37,744 nucleotides of DNA from Saprospiraceae bacterium (GTDB lineage: Bacteria > Bacteroidota > Bacteroidia > Chitinophagales > Saprospiraceae). The position numbers were made by a program, and so were the translations under genes. The stretch covers positions 1 through 37,744 of the forward strand of contig JALQTV010000005.1 of NCBI GenBank assembly GCA_023268675.1. The letters run 5' to 3'. This document shows positions 16,410 to 25,191 of the stretch, piece after piece (within the stretch, counting starts at the first letter, position 1; each line of letters opens with the position of its first letter). A model generated the notes under the pieces. The model did not search any database, had not been told where the DNA came from, and saw only the letters and a program-made list of their open reading frames with translations.

Positions 16410-17471
16410 TTACTCCTTATTATTTTGATTTTCATCCATTTTTGTAAGTCTGGAGACTTTTTTGGTTAGCTGGTTGAGCTCTTTGTCTAGTTGGGAAAGG
16501 CGTTTGAAAACACCATAGGATTTGATATAATCTTTCCACTTTATGGCAGGAGTTCCAAACCAGGCCTGACCGGGTTCCTTAATAGAACTGGCCACACCTG
16601 TCTGCGCCTGAATCCGGGTGCCGTCAGCAATAGTTATGTGTCCTACAAAACCCACCTGGCCACCGATCATACAGGAAGAACCGATTTTGGTACTGCCTGC
16701 GATGCCGGTTTGTGCAGCAATCACAGTATTGGCCCCCACTTCGGCATTATGAGCGATCTGGATGAGGTTGTCCAACTTGACCCCCGAACGAATGATGGTA
16801 GAACCCATAGTCGCTCTGTCAATACACGTATTGGCTCCTACTTCAACATGATCTTCCAAGACAACATTTCCAATTTGCGCAATCTTCTTGTACCTGCCAT
16901 CCTCCTGTGGCGCAAATCCAAAGCCATCACTGCCAATCACCACATTAGCATGAAGGATACAATGATCACCAATAACACATTGGTCCATGATTCTTACTCC
17001 GGGGTAAAGGGTAACATGGCTTCCTATGGTCACATTTTTTCCTATGTATACCTGAGGATAAATTCGGCTGTGGTTGCCAATCTCTGCCTCCGCTTCAACT
17101 ACGGCAAAACTACCGACTGAAACCCCCTCTCCTACTTTCGCACTTTCATCAACAAATGCATTGGAGGCTATTTCCGGAGGAGCCGTATTGCTAGGTTGAA
17201 ACTTCTCTAACAACAAAGCGATTGCCGAATAGACATCCTCCACGCGGATCAGCGTTGCCTGGATTGCTTCTTTCGGAACAAAGTCTTTGTTTACCAGCAC
17301 AATAGATGCATTTGTGCTGTATAGGTGAGATTCGTACTTCAGGTTGCCCAAAAAAGTAATGGTACCCGGACGTCCTTCTTCGATTTTACTGGGGTTACTT
17401 ACCTCAACTTCCGGATCACCTTCTACCTGACCGTTGAGTAACAGTGCTAATTCCTTGGCCTTTACCTGCAT
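16410..17471 (-). CDS. lpxD: UDP-3-O-acylglucosamine N-acyltransferase
   Basis: LpxD adds the second 3-hydroxyacyl chain to UDP-acyl-GlcN. The 353-residue product has the N-terminal uridine-binding domain (to about residue 100), a left-handed beta-helix of hexapeptide repeats (about 105-305) and a C-terminal lysine-rich helix ([18 protein letters not shown]). His241 in [19 protein letters not shown] is the expected catalytic base. It leads the lpx cluster, 68 bases before lpxC/fabZ. On the minus strand TACCTTTG (17476-17483) ends four bases before the ATG, so the message may be nearly leaderless. Confidence 0.96.
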   Translation of the reverse strand: MQVKAKELALLLNGQVEGDPEVEVSNPSKIEEGRPGTITFLGNLKYESHLYSTNASIVLVNKDFVPKEAIQATLIRVEDVYSAIALLLEKFQPSNTAPPEIASNAFVDESAKVGEGVSVGSFAVVEAEAEIGNHSRIYPQVYIGKNVTIGSHVTLYPGVRIMDQCVIGDHCILHANVVIGSDGFGFAPQEDGRYKKIAQIGNVVLEDHVEVGANTCIDRATMGSTIIRSGVKLDNLIQIAHNAEVGANTVIAAQTGIAGSTKIGSSCMIGGQVGFVGHITIADGTRIQAQTGVASSIKEPGQAWFGTPAIKWKDYIKSYGVFKRLSQLDKELNQLTKKVSRLTKMDENQNNKE

Positions 17472-17475
17472 CCGG

Positions 17476-17483
17476 CAAAGGTA
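17476..17483 (-). promoter_or_regulatory. Possible -7 element directly before lpxD
   Basis: The minus strand reads TACCTTTG, matching TAnnTTTG, only four bases from the lpxD ATG. No TTTG or TTG is found 19-20 bases further upstream, so support is partial. If used, the transcript would start at or next to the start codon. Confidence 0.35.
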
Positions 17484-17537
17484 GAAAAAATGATTGATTT
17501 AGCGACAGGAGATTGTACCTCAAAATTTGTTTTACCC

Positions 17538-17545
17538 TATCTTTG
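17538..17545 (+). promoter_or_regulatory. Possible -7 element before the HemC-like gene
   Basis: TATCTTTG matches TAnnTTTG and lies 52 bases before the ATG at 17598. A TTG at 17513-17515 is 22 bases upstream, two or three more than ideal. If used, transcription would begin inside the longer reading frame that starts at 17490, supporting 17598 as the real start. Confidence 0.4.
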
Positions 17546-17597
17546 CCGGAAAAAATTGAGCAACAAAACCGTCCCCTCCGGTAAAGAAGCAGAAAAT

Positions 17598-18353
17598 ATG
17601 ACCCCTTTAATCAAGGATTGGGAACAAGCGAAGGATCTGCTATCACAGGAAAAAACAAGTACCGTCTTGGTGCCTCTGGCAAAAATCCCCCTCGAGCTTG
17701 ACGAACAATTGGCAATCGCCGCTTTGTCAGAAAGAACAGATCCCGGCTACAAACTGATCATCCATCCGGATTTCTTTGAAAAGAAAGCCATATTCAAATT
17801 AAAAACAGCAGCACTGGTAGTCACAGACACTGTGCTGGCAAGCTCCCAGCTCAATCACTTCAGACCGGATCTGGCAGTTGAGGTAAGCGACAAACCCGCC
17901 GCAACACTCTATCACGGCCTGATCGACGGCAGCTGGGCCGGCCTTTTGCTCCCCGCGGAAAGTCTGGACGACATGCCGGAACTTCCAGAGGGCTTTAGCA
18001 TGCTTTCTTTGCATCCTAAAGAATTCATACCCTGCCCCGGACAAGGAGTCAATGCATGGCTGGCCCGAACGACTGACAAGGTTACCAGAAAAACCCTGCT
18101 TCAGAGACATCATCATGCAGCAACAGCTGAAAACACCAATATAGAGCGCAAAACCTGGAAATTGCTCCCTGAAAGTGCCCGGCCACTAACGGGTATTTAC
18201 AGCACAAAAGATGAGTCAGGTTACTACCATGCTGCAGCAGTTAGGATCAACCCTCAAAATAAACATTGTCGTTTTTTTCGGATTTCTTCAAGCACTAATT
18301 TCGGACTGGCAGAAAAAATTATTGAAGGGCTGGAATCATCCGATACCGCATAA
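17598..18353 (+). CDS. Degenerate hydroxymethylbilane synthase (HemC)-like protein, probable pseudoenzyme
   Basis: The 251-residue product can be aligned by eye with HemC: ERTDPGYKL matches the EREDPRDAF region, QLNHFRPDLAVEV the QLAERRPDL region, FIPCPGQGVNAWLA the LPAVGQGAVGIE region, and NIERKTWKLL the segment before the cofactor cysteine. Key residues are missing, using E. coli numbering: catalytic Asp84 is Lys29, cofactor-binding Cys242 is Ser193, and Arg131/Arg132 are Leu80/Ala81. The N-terminal 55 or so residues of domain 1 are also absent. The frame is open from an ATG at 17490, but the extra 36 residues show no HemC similarity. It is probably a stable non-catalytic paralogue. Its role is unknown. 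Confidence 0.65.
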   Translation: MTPLIKDWEQAKDLLSQEKTSTVLVPLAKIPLELDEQLAIAALSERTDPGYKLIIHPDFFEKKAIFKLKTAALVVTDTVLASSQLNHFRPDLAVEVSDKPAATLYHGLIDGSWAGLLLPAESLDDMPELPEGFSMLSLHPKEFIPCPGQGVNAWLARTTDKVTRKTLLQRHHHAATAENTNIERKTWKLLPESARPLTGIYSTKDESGYYHAAAVRINPQNKHCRFFRISSSTNFGLAEKIIEGLESSDTA

Positions 18354-18370
18354 AAATTGTTATAAATAAA

Positions 18371-18397
18371 ATGGCTCCGGGAAAACCCAGGAGCCAT
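18371..18397 (+). terminator. Hairpin after the HemC-like gene
   Basis: ATGGCTCCGGG (18371-18381), loop AAAA, then CCC, one bulged A and GGAGCCAT (to 18397) form a strong stem 17 bases after the stop. There is no real T-run after it, so it may be an mRNA 3'-end structure rather than a classical intrinsic terminator. Confidence 0.55.
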
Positions 18398-18491
18398 GCG
18401 TGTGTACTTTAATCGGAATAAAGTCCAAATATAAACTTTACACAGGCAATTTCTCTTTGTCCGGCACTTTTTATCGTTTAAACCGAATATC

Positions 18492-19103
18492 ATGCAAAGT
18501 TCATTCTCCGCTTTTCTACAACTCGGCTTCGAACACATTTCTGACCTGAATGGATACGATCACATCTTATTCATAGTTGCACTCTGTGCTGTCTATCAGT
18601 TATCCGAATGGAAAAAAGTCGCCATACTCGTGACTGCCTTTACCATCGGGCATTCTCTCACACTGGCACTGGCAGCGCTGGACATTGTTAGATTTCCGGG
18701 AGCATGGATTGAGTTCTTGATCCCGGTAACCATCCTGAGTACCGCTCTTTTCAATGTATTGCGAAAAGAGAGCAAAGGAACGGGGACAGCCCTTTTCAAC
18801 CGAAAAATCAACATCAACTACGGATTTGCACTCTTATTCGGACTCATCCACGGCATGGGCTTTTCCAATTTCTTTCGCGCCTCCCTCATGCCGGGTGAAG
18901 AAAATACTTTCCTCAGCCAATTGCTGGCCTTTAATATAGGTGTCGAACTTGGGCAATTGTTGATTGTAGCTTTTATCCTGATGAGTGCCTTTGTGGGCAT
19001 GCAGGTACTGAAAATTCAAAAACGCGAATGGAACCTGTTTGTTTCCGGTGCAGCAGCAGGGCTTTCCATGATCATGGCACTCGAAAGAATTCCCTGGGCC
19101 TGA
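18492..19103 (+). CDS. HupE/UreJ family membrane protein
   Basis: The 203-residue protein has about six hydrophobic segments and the HupE/UreJ pattern of histidines and acids: GFEHISDLNGYDHILF at the N terminus, AFTIGHSLTLALA, FGLIHGMGFS and FNIGVELGQ. In urease and hydrogenase operons relatives move nickel, but no nickel-enzyme genes are seen here, so the ion or substrate is unknown. Its ATG (18492) follows a 138-base gap that holds the hairpin after the HemC-like gene. The DUF6702 gene starts 15 bases later, and this pairing suggests a joint function at the envelope. Confidence 0.85.
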   Translation: MQSSFSAFLQLGFEHISDLNGYDHILFIVALCAVYQLSEWKKVAILVTAFTIGHSLTLALAALDIVRFPGAWIEFLIPVTILSTALFNVLRKESKGTGTALFNRKININYGFALLFGLIHGMGFSNFFRASLMPGEENTFLSQLLAFNIGVELGQLLIVAFILMSAFVGMQVLKIQKREWNLFVSGAAAGLSMIMALERIPWA

Positions 19104-19118
19104 CAAAATCAAACTCCA

Positions 19119-19646
19119 ATGAAATTACTCCTCATTTCCTTTTTAATGCTCGTCCTGCCTTCATCCAAGGCAGATACCGCTATCCCGGCAATGCATGAAT
19201 TTCACCTCAGCAAATGCCTGATTGAATACAACGAAGCAGAACAAGCGCTGCAGATCAGCATGCATTTGTTTGTAGATGACCTGGAAGATGCTCTGAGGCT
19301 ACAAGGCAAAGACAAACTACAGATAGGAACCCCTAAAGAAGATCCTAAAGCCGATGAGTACGTGGAAAATTACCTGGCAGATCATTTCAGGCTGATCGTC
19401 AACGGAAACGAAGTTAAGCACAACTTCCTTGGAAAAGAACCCGGCGAAGACCCCCTCTCTCTATGGTGTTATATTGAAATTACAGGCATCAACAAACTCG
19501 GATCACTACAAATCAAAAACAGCCTGCTCATCGAAACCTTTGAAGATCAGAAAAACCTCGTCAGCGTAATTGGCCCCGACAAGGTCAAAGGCTATTTTAT
19601 CCTCGAAAAAGACAAAGAAACCAGCGATATCTTGGAATTCAACTAA
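19119..19646 (+). CDS. DUF6702 family exported protein
   Basis: The 175-residue protein has a signal peptide ([18 protein letters not shown], about residues 1-18) and then [20 protein letters not shown], like the start of the DUF6702 domain. The rest looks like beta strands ([28 protein letters not shown]). Its function is unknown. It is encoded between the HupE-like gene and yidD with short gaps (15 and 8 bases), so all three probably share one transcript. A periplasmic partner of the HupE-like membrane protein is a reasonable inference, not more. Confidence 0.8.
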   Translation: MKLLLISFLMLVLPSSKADTAIPAMHEFHLSKCLIEYNEAEQALQISMHLFVDDLEDALRLQGKDKLQIGTPKEDPKADEYVENYLADHFRLIVNGNEVKHNFLGKEPGEDPLSLWCYIEITGINKLGSLQIKNSLLIETFEDQKNLVSVIGPDKVKGYFILEKDKETSDILEFN

Positions 19647-19654
19647 ACTTCAAC

Positions 19655-19906
19655 ATGAATAAAATCCTGAAATCTATCATCATCCTTCCCATAAGGTTTT
19701 ATCAGCTGGCTATCTCCCCCTTGTTGGGAAGCAACAAATGCAGGTATCAGCCTACTTGCTCACACTACATGGTAGGAGCCATAGAAGAGTGGGGCGTATT
19801 CAAGGGAGTATGGCTGGGAATCAAACGCATAGGGAGATGTCACCCCTGGGGAGGCCATGGATACGATCCGGTACCGGAAAATCCGGCTAAAAAACAAAAC
19901 CCGTAG
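19655..19906 (+). CDS. yidD: Membrane protein insertion efficiency factor YidD
   Basis: YidD is a small peripheral inner-membrane protein that helps YidC insert membrane proteins. The 83-residue product has the family signatures: [16 protein letters not shown] amphipathic helix, [10 protein letters not shown] cysteine motif and the end [13 protein letters not shown]. Length and all three conserved cysteines fit. It is usually next to yidC, rnpA and rpmH; here it follows the DUF6702 gene instead. Its last codons overlap the 5' arm of a strong hairpin that serves the convergent sigma factor gene. Confidence 0.96.
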   Translation: MNKILKSIIILPIRFYQLAISPLLGSNKCRYQPTCSHYMVGAIEEWGVFKGVWLGIKRIGRCHPWGGHGYDPVPENPAKKQNP

Positions 19907-19934
19907 AAGCCATCAGAAGATTGGCTTCTACGGG
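19900..19934 (-). terminator. Strong terminator for the ECF sigma factor gene, overlapping the end of yidD
   Basis: CCCGTAGAAGCCA (19900-19912) and TGGCTTCTACGGG (19922-19934) form a perfect 13-base stem with a nine-base loop. On the minus strand the stem is followed by TTTTGTTTTTTAG, a good U-tract, so it should end the sigma factor message. On the plus strand there is no T-run. The 5' arm includes the yidD stop region. Confidence 0.85.
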
Positions 19935-19953
19935 TCAGGTAGCTACAGGGAAT

Positions 19954-20535
19954 TTACTGTAAAACCACCTCTTTTTCTTCCACCATTTTGCGGATATTGA
20001 TCAAAGCATAGCGCATGCGACCCAGGGCAGTATTGATGCTGACACGGGTCAATTTTGCAATTTCCTTGAAACTCATATCTGCATAGTGGCGCAAAATAAC
20101 CACTTCTCTCTGCTCCGGCGGCAACTGATCTACCAAGCTGCGAATTTTGTCGTGGGTCTGAGACCTGATCATAAATTGCTCCGCATTGTCATCTGTGACC
20201 TGCAATACGTCAAAGATGTCAAACGTTTCTGTCGGAGAAATCTTGGGACGGCGCTTGGAGCGACGGAAGTGATCTACACACATATTGTAGGCAATACGCA
20301 TGGCCCACTGTAAAAATTTACCCTCGTGGTTGTATTTGCCTTTTCGCAAAGTGTCAATGATCTTGATGAACACTTCCTGGAAAATGTCTTCGGCAAGGCT
20401 CTGCTCTTTGACAAACAAATAAATGGAAGTATAAATTTTTTGCTGATGGCGGTTGAGGAGCTCTTCGAATGCTTTTTCTTCTCCGTTCAAATAAAGAGAA
20501 ATAAGCTCTTGATCGTTCATTTTAGTAACTTGCAT
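19954..20535 (-). CDS. ECF-type RNA polymerase sigma factor
   Basis: The 193-residue protein has sigma region 2 (about 10-90, including LAEDIFQEVFIKI and the DNA-melting part LQWAMRIAYNMCVDHFRRSKRR) and region 4 (about 130-185, LPPEQREVVILRHYADMSFKEIAKL with the helix-turn-helix SINTALGRMRYA). There is no region 3, as expected for group 4 (ECF) factors. No anti-sigma gene is adjacent on either side, so control is probably transcriptional or by a distant partner. The region before its ATG at 20535 is 429 AT-rich bases, shared with uvrA. Confidence 0.95.
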   Translation of the reverse strand: MQVTKMNDQELISLYLNGEEKAFEELLNRHQQKIYTSIYLFVKEQSLAEDIFQEVFIKIIDTLRKGKYNHEGKFLQWAMRIAYNMCVDHFRRSKRRPKISPTETFDIFDVLQVTDDNAEQFMIRSQTHDKIRSLVDQLPPEQREVVILRHYADMSFKEIAKLTRVSINTALGRMRYALINIRKMVEEKEVVLQ

Positions 20536-20964
20536 AACTAAATAATTTGATATACTTATGGGATTTGCAAATGAATGCTGTCTAGTATGTTTATTTAGTG
20601 TAGAAGTTACTTTCTATAGATTAGCTTTTTTGTGAACGATTTTTTAACAGCTCAAATATAGGAGCTAAATCTTTTCCAATCTAATTTTTTCCTTTTTTTT
20701 TGAAAATTTTATGATTTCAAACTCAAAAAAACATTAAAAAATAACTAATTTTTAAGATTATAAAAATTTGACAATCAATTTTTTAAACAAAAATCAAGTC
20801 TGATTTTTTCACAATATGCCGGGGATGAAATCACAAAATAAGCCCAAACAAGGTGTTGCCGTAAAAGACAATCCTTCCGGTTCGGATTTAAACCATAGTT
20901 TTGCGGGAATGTTTGACATCATACTTGCGGGGAGTATCCCCTGAAGGCAGAACCCAAGTTCATC
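20536..20964. promoter_or_regulatory. AT-rich divergent control region between the sigma factor gene and uvrA
   Basis: This gene-free stretch is very AT-rich between about 20630 and 20810. On the minus strand TATATTTG (20653-20660) matches the -7 pattern for the sigma factor gene, with a leader of about 115 bases. On the plus strand TAGTTTTG (20896-20903) matches for uvrA, with a leader of about 55 bases. Neither has a well-spaced TTTG. A perfect palindrome ATTTGCAAAT lies at 20563-20572, near the sigma gene start. I see no gene, RNA gene or origin signature. Confidence 0.45.
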
Positions 20965-23811
20965 ATGAGGAAAGAACAACTTACCAGCAAACTGGAGCAC
21001 CTGGAAAAAAATGATCTGAAGCGAGGCATCTTCATCAAAGGTGCTCGTGGCAACAACCTCAAAAATATTGACTTGTTTATTCCCAAAAACAAGCTGGTTG
21101 TCGTCACCGGCCTTTCAGGTTCAGGCAAGTCATCACTGACGATCGACACCCTTTATGCCGAAGGTCAGCGAAGGTATGTAGAGAGCCTTTCATCTTATGC
21201 CCGCCAGTTTCTGGGACGCATGAAAAAACCGGAGGTGGATTTCATCAAGGGCATTTGTCCTGCCATTGCTATCGAACAAAAAGTGAGTACCCGCAATGCC
21301 AGATCTACTGTCGGTACCCTGACAGAAATTTACGACTTCCTGCGGCTCCTTTTTTCCCGGATAGGGAAAACCTATTCCCCCATCTCCGGTCAACTGGTCC
21401 GGCGCCATGAAGTTACAGACGTGGTAGATTTCCTACTCACACTGGAAGAAAGTACCCGAATCCAACTGCTGGCTCCCCTCCCTTCCAAATACCACGATCG
21501 CAAATTATCGAAAGAACTGGACCTTCTGATGCAAAAAGGCTATACCCGGATTGCATGGAAAAATGAACTATACCGGATAGAAGAATTTGCCGAGGCTTTT
21601 CCAGAATGGCAGGACAAAACCCTCGGCGACTTGCCCAAGAACACCCTGTACATTCTGATAGACCGTTTTGCCGCTACCAGAGAAACAGAAAACATACAGC
21701 GGATTGCAGATTCCGTACAGACCGCTTTTCAGGAAGGAGAAGGGGATTGCCTCGTTGATGTCGTCAATGGGAATAAAATACCCTTCAACAACCGCTTCGA
21801 ACTCGACGGACTGACCTTCCTGGATCCCACTCCACAGTTGTTTAATTACAACAACCCCTACGGCGCCTGCCCCCAATGCGAAGGCTTTGGTCAGGTCATG
21901 GGGATCGATGAAGACAAGGTAGTTCCCAATAAATCCCTTTCCCTGTATGAAGGAGCCATCGCTCCCTGGCGAGGCGAAAAATTTGGCGAATGGCTAAATG
22001 CCTTTCTGGAAGCCGCTCACCAATTCGACTTCCCCGTTCACAAACCCTATCGGGAGCTAAGCAAAGATCAGCGAAGATTGCTGTGGAAAGGCAACGCTAC
22101 CTTCCAGGGAGTATATGATTTTTTCAGAGAGTTGGAAGAAAAGACTTATAAAATCCAGAACCGGGTAATGCTCGCACGTTACAGAGGCCGAACCACCTGC
22201 CCTTCTTGTGAAGGTGGCAGATTGCGACCGGAAGCCCGTTATGTAAAAATCAATGACCATTCACTGGATCAATTGGTTGAAATGAATGTAAAAGGCTTGC
22301 TTTCCTTTTTTCAAACGCTGCAACTCGATGACCACGATGCCCATATCGCCCGCAGATTGGTGCTGGAAGTCACCAACCGCCTACAGTTTATGGAAAAATT
22401 GGGTCTCGAATACCTGACTCTCAACCGACTTTCCTCTACCCTCAGCGGAGGGGAAACCCAGCGGATCAACCTTACCCGAACCCTGGGCAGCAACCTCACC
22501 AGCTCTATGTACATTCTCGACGAACCCAGCATAGGGCTGCACCCACGCGATACCAACAGACTGGTGAGCGTACTCCGCTCCCTCCGCGATCTGGGCAATA
22601 CTGTAGTAGTCGTAGAACATGAAGAAGACATCATCCGCAATGCAGATTACCTTATCGACATAGGCCCCGGAGCTGGAATCCACGGTGGAGAGGTCGTCTT
22701 TAACGGCCCCTATCAAGAGATTTACTCCGAAGCCGCCAACAGCCTTACCACCGGATACATGAGCGGCAAACTGAGCATCCCTGTGCCCAAAAAACGAAGA
22801 CCGGTAAAAAAAAGCATCTGGATCCGAGGAGCTGCACAGCACAACCTCAAAAATATTGATGTGCAGATCCCACTCAACACCCTTTGTGTAGTGAGCGGTG
22901 TATCCGGCTCAGGAAAAACAACCCTCGTCAAACAAATTCTTCATCCCGCATTGGAAGCTCAAATCACAGACAGCTCTTCCAATGCACCAGGCGAATACCG
23001 CGCACTGGAAGGAGACCTAAAACACATCAAGCAAATCGAACTGGTCAATCAAAACCCAATAGGTAAATCTTCCCGATCCAATCCGGTCACCTATGTCAAA
23101 GCCTATGATGCCATCCGCAACCTCATGGCAGGGCAGCAATTGTCTAAAGTACGGGGGTTCAAACCCGGTCACTTCTCGTTCAACGTAGAGGGTGGCAGAT
23201 GTGAGACCTGCAAAGGGGAGGGCGAACAAATAGTAGAAATGCAATTCCTCGCAGACGTCAGATTGGAATGTGAGGATTGTAAAGGCCAGCGTTTCAAACA
23301 GGAAATCCTGGATGTGCGATACAAAGAGCTCAACATATACCAGATCCTCCAACTCAGCATCGAAGAAGCCATGGATTTTTTCAGCAGTGAAAAAGATATC
23401 GTGACCAAGCTGAAACCACTGATGGATGTAGGATTGGGGTATGTAAAACTAGGGCAGTCTTCCAATACCCTTTCCGGAGGAGAAGCACAACGCGTCAAAC
23501 TGGCCTCTTTCCTATCCAAAGACCAAAGCAACAATCCCATATTTTTTATTTTCGACGAACCTACCACAGGGTTGCATTTCCACGATATCAGAAAATTGCT
23601 GGATTCGCTCAACGCACTCGTGGACAAAGGACATACTGTATTGGTGGTAGAACACAATCTGGAAGTTATCAAAACTGCTGACTGGATCATTGATCTAGGG
23701 CCGGAAGGTGGAGAAAAAGGCGGACAACTGCTTTTCCAGGGCACTCCTGAAGACATGGTCAGTTCAGCAGATACCCCGACCTCCCTTTACTTAAAGGAAA
23801 AACTCCCTTAA
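20965..23811 (+). CDS. uvrA: Excinuclease ABC subunit A
   Basis: UvrA is the damage-sensing ATPase of nucleotide excision repair and works with UvrB. The 948-residue product is full length. The first ATPase domain has Walker [10 protein letters not shown] (about residue 49), the second GVSGSGKTT (about 648). Both halves carry LSGGE signature motifs ([13 protein letters not shown] and [15 protein letters not shown]) and Walker B segments ([12 protein letters not shown] and [12 protein letters not shown]). Zinc-binding CxxC pairs occur at [23 protein letters not shown] and CEDCKG. The ATG at 20965 gives about 20 residues before the conserved [14 protein letters not shown], which is acceptable for the family. 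Confidence 0.98.
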   Translation: MRKEQLTSKLEHLEKNDLKRGIFIKGARGNNLKNIDLFIPKNKLVVVTGLSGSGKSSLTIDTLYAEGQRRYVESLSSYARQFLGRMKKPEVDFIKGICPAIAIEQKVSTRNARSTVGTLTEIYDFLRLLFSRIGKTYSPISGQLVRRHEVTDVVDFLLTLEESTRIQLLAPLPSKYHDRKLSKELDLLMQKGYTRIAWKNELYRIEEFAEAFPEWQDKTLGDLPKNTLYILIDRFAATRETENIQRIADSVQTAFQEGEGDCLVDVVNGNKIPFNNRFELDGLTFLDPTPQLFNYNNPYGACPQCEGFGQVMGIDEDKVVPNKSLSLYEGAIAPWRGEKFGEWLNAFLEAAHQFDFPVHKPYRELSKDQRRLLWKGNATFQGVYDFFRELEEKTYKIQNRVMLARYRGRTTCPSCEGGRLRPEARYVKINDHSLDQLVEMNVKGLLSFFQTLQLDDHDAHIARRLVLEVTNRLQFMEKLGLEYLTLNRLSSTLSGGETQRINLTRTLGSNLTSSMYILDEPSIGLHPRDTNRLVSVLRSLRDLGNTVVVVEHEEDIIRNADYLIDIGPGAGIHGGEVVFNGPYQEIYSEAANSLTTGYMSGKLSIPVPKKRRPVKKSIWIRGAAQHNLKNIDVQIPLNTLCVVSGVSGSGKTTLVKQILHPALEAQITDSSSNAPGEYRALEGDLKHIKQIELVNQNPIGKSSRSNPVTYVKAYDAIRNLMAGQQLSKVRGFKPGHFSFNVEGGRCETCKGEGEQIVEMQFLADVRLECEDCKGQRFKQEILDVRYKELNIYQILQLSIEEAMDFFSSEKDIVTKLKPLMDVGLGYVKLGQSSNTLSGGEAQRVKLASFLSKDQSNNPIFFIFDEPTTGLHFHDIRKLLDSLNALVDKGHTVLVVEHNLEVIKTADWIIDLGPEGGEKGGQLLFQGTPEDMVSSADTPTSLYLKEKLP

Positions 23812-23887
23812 TTGGCGCCTTTATCCCGATCATAAGCAGGGAAATATTTACCTTCGCGTATTATCTGGCAATAAAATATGCGAAAAA

Positions 23888-24634
23888 ATGGATCTTCTAA
23901 AAGGTAAAGTCGCCATCATTACGGGAGGTTCCCGCGGAATTGGTCAGGCCATCGTAAGAAAATACGTTGCAGAGGGAGCTTCAGTTGCCTTTACGTATCA
24001 CTCCTCCGAAGCCATAGCCAATGCGCTGGCCGACGAGTTGAGCACTCCCGAAATCAAAGTCAAAGGCTATAAATCTGATGCCAGTTCTTTTGCGGACGCA
24101 GAAGCACTCGTCAGTCAGGTCATGGAAGATTTCGGCCAAATTGATATCGTAATCAACAACGCAGGAGTAACCCGCGACACCCTGCTCCTGAGAATGACCG
24201 AAGCCATGTGGGATGAAGTACTCACAACCAACCTGAAATCTATCTTCAACCTAAGCAAGCACGTGCTCAAACCCATGCTCAAAGCAAGAGCGGGCTCTAT
24301 CATCAATATCAGTTCTATCGTCGGTCTGACAGGCAATCCCGGACAGGCTAATTACGCAGCTTCCAAAGCAGGTATCTTTGGTTTTACAAAGTCCCTCGCC
24401 AAAGAAGCAGGATCTAGAGGAGTGCGTTGCAATGCCATCGCTCCCGGTTTCATTGAAACAGACATGACCGAAAAACTGGACGACAAGGTAAAAGAAGCTT
24501 ATTTGAAAAACATACCACTGGGCAGACTGGGCTCAGCAGCAGAAGTCGCAGACTTGTGCGTATTCCTGGGGTCTGATCAATCTTCTTACATTACCGGACA
24601 GACCATCAGCATTTGCGGCGGACTGTACGATTAG
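23888..24634 (+). CDS. fabG: 3-oxoacyl-[acyl-carrier-protein] reductase (FabG-type SDR)
   Basis: FabG reduces 3-oxoacyl-ACP with NADPH in fatty-acid elongation. The 248-residue protein is a classical short-chain dehydrogenase: TGGSRGIGQAI cofactor loop (residues 12-22), NNAG (90-93), catalytic serine in INISSIVG, and YAASK with Tyr156 and Lys160. DFGQIDIVINNAGVTRDTLLLRM and NAIAPGFIETDMT are strongly FabG-like. It follows uvrA by 76 bases, and no fab cluster surrounds it, so another SDR role cannot be fully ruled out. Confidence 0.92.
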   Translation: MDLLKGKVAIITGGSRGIGQAIVRKYVAEGASVAFTYHSSEAIANALADELSTPEIKVKGYKSDASSFADAEALVSQVMEDFGQIDIVINNAGVTRDTLLLRMTEAMWDEVLTTNLKSIFNLSKHVLKPMLKARAGSIINISSIVGLTGNPGQANYAASKAGIFGFTKSLAKEAGSRGVRCNAIAPGFIETDMTEKLDDKVKEAYLKNIPLGRLGSAAEVADLCVFLGSDQSSYITGQTISICGGLYD

Positions 24635-24652
24635 ATTTGACGCAAACCTGCT

Positions 24653-24994
24653 TCAGGAAATAACCTCTACCTCATATCCTGGCCCGAAAGACCCGACACG
24701 ATTGGCAAATCCGGCAATTCTGGCCAGGTATATTTCATCCAGGACAAACACAGCTCCTGAGAGCTCTTCCAATTCCTGGACAATCCCCTGATCAACAAGA
24801 AGATGCATTTGCTCTTCGAGCAAAAACTTCTCAATACCGGTTTGTACAATCAAATCTGAAAGGGAGGATATGCCGTGGAGGCGCAGTGATTCGATGATGA
24901 GCATACTTGACTCATCACAAATGACTTCCAAAAGGGCTTGAACCTGACTTATTTTTCTATAGTCAGGCCTTGTTATAGTGTTCCTAGTGTTCAT
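24653..24994 (-). CDS. Small winged-helix-like protein, unknown function
   Basis: I do not recognise this 113-residue product with certainty. From the ATG at 24994 it reads as mostly helical, with SQVQALLEVICDESSMLIIESLRLHGISSLSDLIVQTG resembling the first helices of an ArsR-like winged helix, and FLLEEQMHLLVDQGIVQELE resembling a recognition helix and wing. An upstream in-frame TTG (25000) would add two residues. A complete promoter lies upstream, and the gene is divergent from a PLP-enzyme gene, so a regulator is possible. The fold call is weak. Confidence 0.6.
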   Translation of the reverse strand: MNTRNTITRPDYRKISQVQALLEVICDESSMLIIESLRLHGISSLSDLIVQTGIEKFLLEEQMHLLVDQGIVQELEELSGAVFVLDEIYLARIAGFANRVGSFGPGYEVEVIS

Positions 24995-25041
24995 GGGCAA
25001 GGGTTTACCCAGTTAACAATATATTTAAAGGCTTAATAAAA

Positions 25042-25072
25042 CAAATATAGCAACTTATCGCAATCCACCAAA
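25042..25072 (-). promoter_or_regulatory. Full-consensus Bacteroidota promoter for the winged-helix-like gene
   Basis: On the minus strand TTTG (25069-25072) is followed after exactly 19 bases by TATATTTG (25042-25049), an exact TTTG-N19-TAnnTTTG match. The predicted leader before the ATG at 24994 is about 40 bases. Confidence 0.8.
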
Positions 25073-25148
25073 GAATAGCAGGCGTCAAATTAAAGAAAAC
25101 TAAAATATATTTTACCGCTTCGATGGCAACAGGATGATGCTGCTTTTG

Positions 25149-25156
25149 TAAATTTG
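25149..25156 (+). promoter_or_regulatory. Possible -7 element for the D-serine dehydratase-like gene
   Basis: TAAATTTG matches TAnnTTTG and lies 35 bases before the ATG at 25192, but there is no TTTG at the right distance upstream. With the minus-strand promoter at 25042-25072 this makes the 197-base gap a divergent control region. Confidence 0.4.
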
Positions 25157-25191
25157 AAGCACACCTTAAAAAGGAATCAAAACAAAACGAC

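Noticed and set aside
18371-18397. Small RNA or repeat element at the strong hairpin
   Set aside because: Only one copy in the window and it directly follows a stop codon, so a transcript 3'-end structure is the simpler reading.
20630-20815. Replication origin in the AT-rich region before uvrA
   Set aside because: No DnaA-box cluster (TTATCCACA-like) and no dnaA, dnaN or gyrase gene nearby; the AT-richness is explained by promoters.
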